From Pseudomonadota bacterium (GTDB lineage Bacteria; Bdellovibrionota_C; UBA2361; OMII01): DNA of 6,225 bases. Position 1 is the stretch's first letter. Each line of letters opens with the position of its first letter. Below are positions 1 through 5,559 of the stretch, piece by piece. The stretch is from assembly GCA_027486155.1 (NCBI GenBank), contig JAIXPR010000416.1, positions 1 to 6,225 on the forward strand. The letters run 5' to 3'. Below the pieces are notes generated by a model. It searched no databases. It saw only the letters and a program-made list of their open reading frames with translations, and was not told where the DNA came from. The translations under genes and the position numbers were made by a program.

Positions 1-200
1 AATCAAATAGCTAAACACATTACCAACAGCTTATACCGCCATGTGGCTAAGTGGATAATGCAGAGGTTTTCAACCGGGTTATCAACAGGTTTCTGCAGTA
101 ATCCACAGACACTTCTTCTCTTTGAACATCAGCACAACGGCACAGAAGTGCTCGCTGCGCATGCCTCATAGGGAACGAGCGTTTTCACCCGGTAAAACCC

Positions 201-209
201 TGTGGATAA
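201..209 (-). promoter_or_regulatory. Perfect consensus DnaA box in oriC
   Basis: TGTGGATAA on the + strand is the exact complement of TTATCCACA, the highest-affinity DnaA box. A near-identical site (TGTGGGTAA) follows at 262-270 in the same orientation. Both continue with GTT, and both sit 21-22 bases after the start of a CGTTTT hexamer. Confidence 0.75.
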
Positions 210-302
210 GTTGGTGGGCGACGGTGGGAAGATCGGGATCGTTTTGGAGACAAAATTCGGCTGTGGGTAAGTTCAAAAACTTTGCAGAGCTTACCAACAC
301 GT

Positions 303-408
303 TTTAAGTGGAATTTAAAGTTTAAAAACTTATAGTTAGGAAACTTATCCCCGGAAATGGGCCTGACTTACTATTATTCACTAGATTTATATTAAATAAA
401 GAAACAAT
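303..408. other. Probable DNA unwinding element with DnaA-trio-like run
   Basis: The DNA is strongly AT-rich at 303-346 and again at 368-408, separated by a GC-rich block at about 349-364 (CCCCGG, GGGCC). After that block come TTA CTA TTA at 368-376. Read 3'->5' on the other strand these are AAT, GAT, AAT, which fits the DnaA-trio pattern 3'-[G/A]A[T/A]-5' known from B. subtilis. A degenerate DnaA box (TTATCCCCG, 345-353) precedes the GC block. The order box, GC cluster, trios, AT-rich tract is what the basal unwinding system predicts; the assignment is an inference from this layout. Confidence 0.6.
363..393 (+). promoter_or_regulatory. Weak candidate promoter for dnaN
   Basis: CTGACT (363-368) as a -35 and TATATT (388-393) as a -10 resemble sigma70 elements, but the spacer is 19 bases, longer than ideal. 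It lies inside the unwinding element, so AT-richness alone could produce the match. dnaN may also be transcribed from upstream of the window. Confidence 0.25.
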
Positions 409-418
409 AGGGAGACTC

Positions 419-1582
419 ATGGAGATTACAATTTCAAAAGCAGATCTTTCGAAGCTTCTTCACGTCACGCTTGCGATAGCTGAGAAGAAATCAACGATGC
501 CCATTCTTGGAAACATCTTGTTAGCGGCAGAGGACAAGAGCTTTAAAGTGACAGCAAGCGATCTTGAGATCACAGCAATAGCTTCCTCATCAGCCTCCGT
601 TAAGAAGCAAGGATCAATCACCGTTAGCGCAAAGGTGTTTGGCGATCTCGTTCGCGAGCTCCCTGAGGGGGAGATCACGATCCGATCGGTTGATCGAGAT
701 CGGATCGAGGTGGTAGCTGGAAGCTCGAAGATGAAGATCGTTGGTGTTGGAGCTGAGGAGTATCCGGTTCCACCGGGGCTTGCGTTGAAGACGAAGTGTA
801 AGTTACCGGCCCCTACCCTGATCGAGATGATCAATAAAACCCTCTACGCGGTCTCCCTGGATGAGGGGCGTTACAACATGAACGGCGTGTGTCTTGAGAT
901 CACGAAAGATGGCAAGGCCTCTGGGATCGGAATGGTCGCGACCGATGGTCACCGACTCGCTTTGATCACTCGTCCACTTGAAGGTGTCGCTTTTACCGGA
1001 CTTTCCCACAAGGGGACCGGCAAAACGAACGCGTCAGTTGATCACGTGATCGTTCCCCGTAAGGGAATAGCTGAAGTTCGAAAAGCACTTGAGACCGTTG
1101 GTGATGTTCCGGTTGGTGTTGATGTAAGCGAGGGATTCCTTGTCGTTGAGGGGCCGGCATGGAAACTCGTCGTGCGACTTCTGGACAGTGAGTTCCCGAA
1201 TTATGAGCAGGTACTTCCCAAGCAGGAAGGAGATCGGATTACAGTGCTGAGCTCGCAACTCGCGCACGCGCTCAAACGTGTGTCGCTCGTCGTAAGCGAT
1301 AAAAACAAGGGCGTGCGTTTTGATTTCTTCACGAACTTGGTTCGTATCTCGAGCTCTTCCCCTGAACTTGGAGAGGCTCAAGAGGAGCTTGAGATTCAAT
1401 ACACAGGAAAAGATTTCTCTGTTGGATTTAACGCGCGCTATATCATTGATGTGCTCGGAACGATCGGGGAGAATCAACCGTTCGTTCTTGAACTCAATGG
1501 CGAGACCGGTCCTGGAAAGTTCTACGCTGAGTCCGATGAGTCGTGTTTTGGTATTGTGATGCCGCTGCGATTGGATAAGTAA
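419..1582 (+). CDS. dnaN: DNA polymerase III beta subunit (sliding clamp)
   Basis: DnaN forms a ring-shaped dimer around DNA that tethers DNA polymerase III and also recruits repair polymerases, ligase and MutS through a hydrophobic cleft. The 387-residue product shows the three-domain clamp pattern (about 1-122, 130-265, 266-387). Family landmarks are MPILGNILL (27-35), YNMNGVCLE (152-160), VATDGHRLA (173-181), IVPRKG (211-216), LLDSEFPNYEQVLP (254-267), GFNARYIIDVL (336-346) and the C-terminal MPLRL (381-385), part of the client-binding pocket. It is about 20 residues longer than the E. coli protein (366); a large part of the excess is a loop at about 192-208, just before IVPRKG. The ATG start is supported by AGGGAG at 409-414 and by alignment of the N-terminus with the family. 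It lies 93 nt before recF on the same strand. Identity is certain from the motifs and gene order. Confidence 0.98.
   Translation: MEITISKADLSKLLHVTLAIAEKKSTMPILGNILLAAEDKSFKVTASDLEITAIASSSASVKKQGSITVSAKVFGDLVRELPEGEITIRSVDRDRIEVVAGSSKMKIVGVGAEEYPVPPGLALKTKCKLPAPTLIEMINKTLYAVSLDEGRYNMNGVCLEITKDGKASGIGMVATDGHRLALITRPLEGVAFTGLSHKGTGKTNASVDHVIVPRKGIAEVRKALETVGDVPVGVDVSEGFLVVEGPAWKLVVRLLDSEFPNYEQVLPKQEGDRITVLSSQLAHALKRVSLVVSDKNKGVRFDFFTNLVRISSSSPELGEAQEELEIQYTGKDFSVGFNARYIIDVLGTIGENQPFVLELNGETGPGKFYAESDESCFGIVMPLRLDK
678..707. repeat. 10-bp perfect inverted repeat inside dnaN
   Basis: CGATCCGATC (678-687) and GATCGGATCG (698-707) are exact reverse complements around a 10-base loop that itself contains GATC. 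Five GATC tetramers fall within 684-706 and just before it (673-676). It lies in codons for residues 87-97. It could form a hairpin in the mRNA or be a methylation or protein site, but no function is shown by the sequence. Confidence 0.6.
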
Positions 1583-1611
1583 TTTTTCAAAATTTTAAAA
1601 CACAGCAAAAT

Positions 1612-1664
1612 TATCCCCCGAAGCCCTTGTCCCCCGAAGCATTTGCGTAGGGGGATATTTTTTT
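1612..1664 (+). terminator. Terminator- or attenuator-like hairpin between dnaN and recF
   Basis: TATCCCCC (1612-1619) pairs with GGGGGATA (1650-1657), and seven T follow at 1658-1664, as in a Rho-independent terminator. The left arm is duplicated: TCCCCCGAAGC occurs at 1614-1624 and again at 1630-1640, so the second copy (TCCCCC, 1630-1635) can pair with the same right arm using a 14-base loop. Two mutually exclusive hairpins are therefore possible. The T tract ends directly at the recF Shine-Dalgarno sequence, so termination or partial read-through here would set the recF level. The unusually long loop of the outer stem lowers certainty. Confidence 0.55.
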
Positions 1665-1668
1665 AAGG
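1665..1668 (+). promoter_or_regulatory. Ribosome-binding site that supports the recF TTG start
   Basis: AAGG lies 7 bases before TTG at 1676 and immediately after a seven-T tract. No ATG or GTG in frame gives a better N-terminus, and the TTG gives one that matches other RecF proteins. Confidence 0.5.
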
Positions 1669-1675
1669 TCGATCG

Positions 1676-2773
1676 TTGTTCGTCTCACGTTTAAAAATCT
1701 ACAAGTTCCGAAACCTCGCCGATCAAACGATCGATCTCGGATCTGGCCCGGTGTACATCTCGGGTCTCAATGGAAACGGTAAGACGAATGTCGTTGAGGC
1801 GATCTACCTCCTCTCAGGATCTCGATCCTTTCGAACGAACACCTCAAGTGAACTTTTAAAGTGGGGCGAGAAGGAGTGCTCGATTTTTGGAACCGTGACT
1901 ACCTCCAACGGAACCGAAGAGCTTGGTTTAGTGTTTACCCCCGGTGAGCGGAAGGCGCTTAGTAACGGCAAAGAGCTTGAGTCGATGACGGATCTGATCG
2001 GACGCCTTCGGGTGATCGCATTCTCTCCAGCCGATCTCTCCCTCGTTAAAGGCTCTCCAGCGGGCAGGAGACGGTTTCTTGATCGACACATGGTAGACCT
2101 TAACCCGCCCTTCATTAAGGTCTTGATGGGCTACCAGAGGGCTTTAGCGAGTAAGAGCGCGGTACTGAAGCAACCGGGATGCACGTACGCCCACGTGAAG
2201 CCTTGGAACGAACTCCTTGCTCAATCATGTGGAAAGATTGTTGATAACCGAGTTAAGTTTTTGGAATCTCTATCTGATAAGTCGAGTAGTTTTCACAGGC
2301 TCTACGCCCCCTCAGATGGAGAGCTCAAACTTACACTTGAATCGGACTTCTATCAGGATGGGAAGGTGCTCTCCGAAGAGGAGATCCGTGCTCGGTTCGA
2401 GAACGCTGCTCCGCGAGAGATGGCGATGAGAAGCGCTAGCCTTGGAGCGCAGCGTGACGACGTGAGTGTGACCTTGGGTGGGGTGGATGCTCGGGCGTAC
2501 GCGTCGCAAGGGCAGACGAGGAGTGTCGTGCTCTCGATGAAGCTCGGAGTCATAGAGATGATTGAGTCCGCTACGGGGGAATCTCCCGTGGTGATTCTGG
2601 ATGATGTTGACTCAGAACTCGACAGAGCTCGCTCTGAACGGCTTTTTACCGCGCTTCTCAACAAGTCGAGACAGGTAATCGTTACGGGCACAGAGGGACC
2701 TTCTCCACAACTTATCCACAGCCCTGACTTGCGCATGTTGACGGTGTCACAGGGGGTGGTTACATCCCAATAA
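1676..2773 (+). CDS. recF: DNA replication and repair protein RecF
   Basis: RecF is an SMC/ABC-like ATPase that with RecO and RecR loads RecA at single-strand gaps and helps restart stalled forks. The 365-residue product has all core elements in order: the N-terminal KIYKFRNL (7-14), Walker A GLNGNGKT (30-37), the conserved FSPADLSLVKGSP..RRRFLD (116-136), GAQRDD (257-262), an ABC signature segment SQGQ (277-280), Walker B VVILDD (305-310) and the D-loop SELD (313-316). Length is normal for the family. The signature segment resembles Bacillus-type RecF (YASQGQ) more than the E. coli form. The TTG start gives the expected N-terminus; TTG may keep translation low, which would suit a low-abundance protein. 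It follows dnaN after a terminator-like hairpin and precedes gyrB by 255 nt. Its last codons contain DnaA boxes. Confidence 0.97.
   Translation: MFVSRLKIYKFRNLADQTIDLGSGPVYISGLNGNGKTNVVEAIYLLSGSRSFRTNTSSELLKWGEKECSIFGTVTTSNGTEELGLVFTPGERKALSNGKELESMTDLIGRLRVIAFSPADLSLVKGSPAGRRRFLDRHMVDLNPPFIKVLMGYQRALASKSAVLKQPGCTYAHVKPWNELLAQSCGKIVDNRVKFLESLSDKSSSFHRLYAPSDGELKLTLESDFYQDGKVLSEEEIRARFENAAPREMAMRSASLGAQRDDVSVTLGGVDARAYASQGQTRSVVLSMKLGVIEMIESATGESPVVILDDVDSELDRARSERLFTALLNKSRQVIVTGTEGPSPQLIHSPDLRMLTVSQGVVTSQ
2701..2720 (+). promoter_or_regulatory. Tandem DnaA boxes in the 3' end of recF
   Basis: TTCTCCACA (2701-2709, one mismatch) is followed after two bases by a perfect TTATCCACA (2712-2720), both on the + strand with an 11-bp period, about one helical turn. 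They lie in codons for residues 343-348 of RecF. The close tandem on one face of the helix favours cooperative DnaA binding. A role in gyrB control or as an auxiliary origin site is inferred. Confidence 0.55.
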
Positions 2774-2778
2774 TCTCA

Positions 2779-2791
2779 CCTTTCCGAGAGG
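2779..2791. repeat. 13-nt odd palindrome, copy 1, in the recF-gyrB gap
   Basis: CCTTTCCGAGAGG has 6-nt arms around a central C with one imperfect pair. It differs from copy 2 (2846-2858) at one base. A one-base centre cannot form an RNA hairpin loop, so a dimeric DNA-binding protein is the likelier reader. Confidence 0.45.
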
Positions 2792-2845
2792 GGTAAATCG
2801 CCTCAGAAATTCCGAAAAATTGGGCATGTAACCTGTAACATCAGA

Positions 2846-2864
2846 CCTCTCCGAGAGGCTCTCG
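2846..2864. repeat. Overlapping palindromes, copy 2, operator-like
   Basis: CCTCTCCGAGAGG (2846-2858) is a perfect odd palindrome, and CGAGAGGCTCTCG (2852-2864) is a second perfect one that shares its right arm. The centre of the first lies 67 bp after the centre of copy 1. Position about 165-180 bp before the gyrB start, in a gap with no gene, fits an operator, but the cognate regulator is unknown. Confidence 0.45.
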
Positions 2865-2928
2865 AAAACTATTTAAAATACACTGTGTTTTCAGTTGGTT
2901 ACCCGCGTCGAGCCGTGCAGGTTTCCTA

Positions 2929-2958
2929 TTTACCAACAGTATCTAACTATCCTAGACT
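2929..2958 (+). promoter_or_regulatory. Weak candidate promoter for gyrB
   Basis: TTTACC (2929-2934), an 18-base spacer and TAGACT (2953-2958) give four of six matches in each sigma70 box. Transcription would begin near 2965, leaving a leader of about 64 nt. The -35 overlaps the 9-mer TTACCAACA (2930-2938), which also occurs twice in oriC. No better pair was seen in the gap. Confidence 0.3.
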
Positions 2959-3018
2959 ACTAAGGTTATGGAGCTGCTGCCGTATCAAAATATGAAACGG
3001 AGCTTCCAACGGAGTTTT

Positions 3019-3025
3019 GGAGGAG
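3019..3025 (+). promoter_or_regulatory. Ribosome-binding site deciding the gyrB start
   Basis: GGAGGAG lies three bases before ATG at 3029. An in-frame TTG at 3017 overlaps this purine tract and has no Shine-Dalgarno at suitable distance, so the ATG is the likely start and the product is four residues shorter than the longest open frame. Confidence 0.8.
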
Positions 3026-3028
3026 TTA

Positions 3029-5473
3029 ATGACCACCGCGGATAATACGCAACCAACAACCGGACTTGTTTACGATGCCGGTCAAATAAAGGTTCTTGAG
3101 GGTCTTGAGGCAGTTCGAAAGAGACCAGCGATGTACATTGGAGATACGTTCTACCGAGGATACCATCACCTTGTGTGGGAAGTTATCGATAACGCGGTTG
3201 ATGAGGCGCTAGCGGGGTACTGCACCAATATCAGGGTTACCCTTCACACAAATGGATCCGTATCCGTTGAGGACAACGGTCGAGGAATCCCAACGAGCAT
3301 TCACCCAACAGAGGGAGTGAGTGGTGTTGAGGTTGTTATGACCAAGCTTCACGCGGGAGGAAAGTTCGAGAAGGAAGCGTATAAGGTTTCCGGTGGACTT
3401 CACGGTGTGGGCGTATCGGTGGTGAATGCCCTCTCCGATTGGCTTAAGGCTGAGATCAAACAAGGTGGAAAGCTTCACGCGATGGAGTTCCGTCGTGGTG
3501 ACCCCGTTGCTCCACTGAAAGTTATCGGCGACGCTGAAGGTACAGGAACGAAAGTTACGTTCTATCCTGACCACACCATCTTCCAAGAAACGAAGACCTT
3601 CAATTACGACACCGTTTCGCACCGAATTCGAGAGCTCGCGTTTTTAAACGCTGGTCTTCGAATTATTCTCGTTGATGAGCGTATCGACAAGGAGCAGGAG
3701 TTCTTCTTTGAGGGAGGAATCCGAAGCTTCGTTTCCCACATCAACAAGGCTAAACAACCGATCTTCCCTGATCCTATCTACATCAGTGGTGAGCGAGATG
3801 GGATTAGCGCGGAGATAGCTCTTCAGTACAACACCGAGTACTCAGAGAGCATTTATACCTACGCGAACAACATCAACACCCCTGAGGGTGGAACACACCT
3901 TATCGGATTTAAGGCCGCCCTTACCCGTACGCTCAACAACTACGCTGATAAGAACAACCTTCTTAAGGGCTTCAACGAAGGCATTCAGGGTGACGATACC
4001 CGAGAAGGTCTCGTTGGTGTGGTGAGCGTTAAGATTCCAGAGCCTCAATTTGAGGGACAAACCAAGTCAAAGCTCGGAAACTCAGAGGTGAAGGGATTCG
4101 TTGAGCAGATCGCTGGTGAGCAGCTCGCGAAGTTCTTTGAGGAGAATCCACAGATCGCCAAGACGATTGTGAATAAGTCCCTTGAGGCGGCGCGAGCTCG
4201 TGAAGCCGCTCGTAAGGCTCGAGAGCTTGTGCGTCGAAAAGGCGCCCTCGATAGCGCGGCGCTCCCAGGCAAACTGGCTGACTGCCAAAATGAGAGTCCT
4301 GAAGAAGCTGAGCTGTTCCTGGTGGAGGGAGAGTCCGCGGGTGGTTCCGCTAAGCAGGGCCGTGACAAGAAGAATCAAGCAATCCTTCCCCTCAAAGGTA
4401 AAATCCTTAACGTGGAGAAGGCTCGCTTCGATAAGATGCTTTCCTTTGAGGAAATTCGAGTTCTCATCACCGCGCTTGGTACCGGTATCGGTTCAGGTGA
4501 CTTCGATGTGAACAAGCTCCGATACCATAAGGTCGTCATCATGACCGATGCCGACGTCGACGGAAGTCACATTCGTACCCTGCTCCTGACCTTCTTCTAT
4601 CGTCAGATGAATGAGGTTATCTCGAAGGGACACCTCTATATCGCGCAGCCACCGCTCTATAAGATTAAGAAGGGCAAGACCGAGCGATATCTCAAGAACG
4701 AGAAGGAGTTCACTGAGATCATCATCGGTGGCGGAGCTGAGGGCGTTTCCATTCAAGGAAAGGATGGAAAATTTGTAACGGGTGAGTCTATCACTCCTCT
4801 CCTCGTTCGAGTTCAGGATGTGAAAAGAGCTCTTATTGAGATCCAGATGGAGCGCCTTGATCAGCGCGTTATCGTTGGCCTCTCAGAGTCCGGCATCGCC
4901 TTCAACGAGACATCGTGGAAGCGTGACCATATCGCTTCCCTCCTCACGAACATCGTCGCGGCTATCAAGGCGCGAACAATTCAGGAGCCGGTTGTTGATA
5001 TCGTTGACGACCACGATGGTGAGGTCGCTATCCATGTGAAGACCCGTCTCCGAGGCGTTCAGTACATCACCACCGTTACTCGTCGTTTGTGGATATCTGA
5101 CAAGATCGCGACGATTCGTTTGGTGTACACCGACGCTCGAGCGCAACTTGGCGAGGGGCCGTACACGATTACCGCTACGGGTGAGTCGAAGGAGCGAGCT
5201 TCCGCGGAGTCGATTGAGGGGGTCTCCGATTGGGTGGACGCTCGTGGGCGTAAAGGCCTTGCGATTACCCGATACAAGGGACTTGGTGAGATGAACCCAG
5301 AGCAGTTGTGGGAGACCACCATGGATCCAACTAATCGACGGCTTCTTCAGGTAACGATTGATGACGCTATCGATGCGGATCAGATCTTCACGGTACTGAT
5401 GGGAGATGAAGTTGAGCCTCGAAGGAAGTTCATCGAGGATAACGCCCTTAAGATTCGCAACCTGGATATTTAG
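3029..5473 (+). CDS. gyrB: DNA gyrase subunit B
   Basis: GyrB supplies the ATPase and part of the cleavage site of the GyrA2GyrB2 enzyme, which introduces negative supercoils using ATP. The 814-residue product has the GHKL ATPase fold: EVIDNAVDEA (51-60, general base E51 and Mg-binding N55), DNGRGIP (82-88), the ATP lid GGLHGVGVS (122-130), GTGTKV (171-176) and the transducer QTK (344-346). The TOPRIM domain follows, with LVEGESAGGSAKQGR (431-445), LPLKGKIL (453-460) and TDADVDGSHI (506-515), including metal ligands E433, D507 and D509. A long insert of the Gram-negative type occupies about 555-735, and the tail has RYKGLGEMNPEQLWETTMDP (748-767). Numbering runs nine ahead of E. coli over the ATPase and early TOPRIM parts. 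The position of E. coli D426 is Glu here (E435). Identity as GyrB rather than ParE rests on the insert and on the neighbours recF and dnaN. Confidence 0.98.
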   Translation: MTTADNTQPTTGLVYDAGQIKVLEGLEAVRKRPAMYIGDTFYRGYHHLVWEVIDNAVDEALAGYCTNIRVTLHTNGSVSVEDNGRGIPTSIHPTEGVSGVEVVMTKLHAGGKFEKEAYKVSGGLHGVGVSVVNALSDWLKAEIKQGGKLHAMEFRRGDPVAPLKVIGDAEGTGTKVTFYPDHTIFQETKTFNYDTVSHRIRELAFLNAGLRIILVDERIDKEQEFFFEGGIRSFVSHINKAKQPIFPDPIYISGERDGISAEIALQYNTEYSESIYTYANNINTPEGGTHLIGFKAALTRTLNNYADKNNLLKGFNEGIQGDDTREGLVGVVSVKIPEPQFEGQTKSKLGNSEVKGFVEQIAGEQLAKFFEENPQIAKTIVNKSLEAARAREAARKARELVRRKGALDSAALPGKLADCQNESPEEAELFLVEGESAGGSAKQGRDKKNQAILPLKGKILNVEKARFDKMLSFEEIRVLITALGTGIGSGDFDVNKLRYHKVVIMTDADVDGSHIRTLLLTFFYRQMNEVISKGHLYIAQPPLYKIKKGKTERYLKNEKEFTEIIIGGGAEGVSIQGKDGKFVTGESITPLLVRVQDVKRALIEIQMERLDQRVIVGLSESGIAFNETSWKRDHIASLLTNIVAAIKARTIQEPVVDIVDDHDGEVAIHVKTRLRGVQYITTVTRRLWISDKIATIRLVYTDARAQLGEGPYTITATGESKERASAESIEGVSDWVDARGRKGLAITRYKGLGEMNPEQLWETTMDPTNRRLLQVTIDDAIDADQIFTVLMGDEVEPRRKFIEDNALKIRNLDI

Positions 5474-5484
5474 TTATTTAGCAG

Positions 5485-5526
5485 GGTTCCGGGCCAGAGT
5501 TGACCGACCAGCGCTTTCCCGGTACC
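5485..5526. repeat. Inverted repeat overlapping the promoter of the small basic gene
   Basis: GGTTCCGGG (5485-5493) pairs with CCCGGTACC (5518-5526) with a single mismatch, around a 24-base loop. It begins 11 bases after the gyrB stop. It is not directly followed by a T run (TTTTTT comes at 5541-5546), so it is a poor Rho-independent terminator. It could stabilise the gyrB mRNA 3' end or bind a regulator, since the right arm overlaps a -10 candidate. Confidence 0.45.
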
Positions 5527-5528
5527 TT
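5500..5528 (+). promoter_or_regulatory. Candidate sigma70-type promoter for the small basic gene
   Basis: TTGACC (5500-5505, five of six -35 matches), an exact 17-base spacer and TACCTT (5523-5528, keeping the most conserved T1, A2 and T6) form a plausible promoter. Transcription would start near 5535, leaving a leader of about 25 nt that contains the T tract and the ribosome-binding site. It would uncouple the small gene from gyrB. Confidence 0.45.
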
Positions 5529-5546
5529 TGCGACCTCAGATTTTTT

Positions 5547-5552
5547 AAGGAG
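5547..5552 (+). promoter_or_regulatory. Strong ribosome-binding site of the small basic gene
   Basis: AAGGAG lies seven bases before ATG at 5560, close to the ideal Shine-Dalgarno, and follows a six-T tract. The same arrangement of T tract then AAGG precedes the recF start. Confidence 0.75.
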
Positions 5553-5559
5553 TCGTGTT

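Larger units (their letters stand above)
20..408. other. oriC: Probable chromosomal origin of replication (oriC)
   Basis: This non-coding stretch of about 400 bases carries a cluster of DnaA-box-like 9-mers followed by AT-rich DNA, directly upstream of dnaN. Seen against the consensus TTATCCACA are: a perfect copy at 201-209 (- strand); one-mismatch copies at 42-50 (-), 50-58 (-), 79-87 (+), 99-107 (+) and 262-270 (-); and looser copies at 20-28, 291-299 and 345-353 (+). In many bacteria the origin lies between dnaA and dnaN, where DnaA oligomerises and melts the DNA. The box cluster lies away from dnaN and the AT-rich part next to it, as in B. subtilis. dnaA is not in the window, so its presence upstream is inferred. 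The only open frame here (122-307, TTG start) has no recognisable product. Cumulative GC skew would be the decisive check. Confidence 0.82.

Noticed and set aside
1..19. The end of dnaA at the left edge
   Set aside because: Stop codons occur in two frames at 8-10 and 12-14, but fewer than five codons are visible, so nothing can be assigned.
122..307. A 61-codon + strand frame with a TTG start inside the DnaA-box cluster
   Set aside because: No ribosome-binding site of note, no recognisable product, and it runs through several DnaA boxes; it is best seen as chance in non-coding origin DNA.
1034..1477. A 147-codon - strand frame opposite dnaN
   Set aside because: It lies wholly within an unmistakable dnaN in the other strand and shows no family features.
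2824..2842. TGTAAC direct repeat as a separate regulatory site or attachment site
   Set aside because: Only two 6-mers with a 7-bp period and no wider symmetry; too short to claim by itself, though it is mentioned with the flanking palindromes.
3017..3028. TTG at 3017 as the gyrB start
   Set aside because: It overlaps the Shine-Dalgarno GGAGGAG that serves the ATG at 3029, and it has no ribosome-binding site of its own.
4045..4368. A 107-codon - strand frame opposite gyrB, Ser/Ala/Arg-rich
   Set aside because: Antisense to conserved GyrB sequence; composition is a by-product of the gyrB codons.
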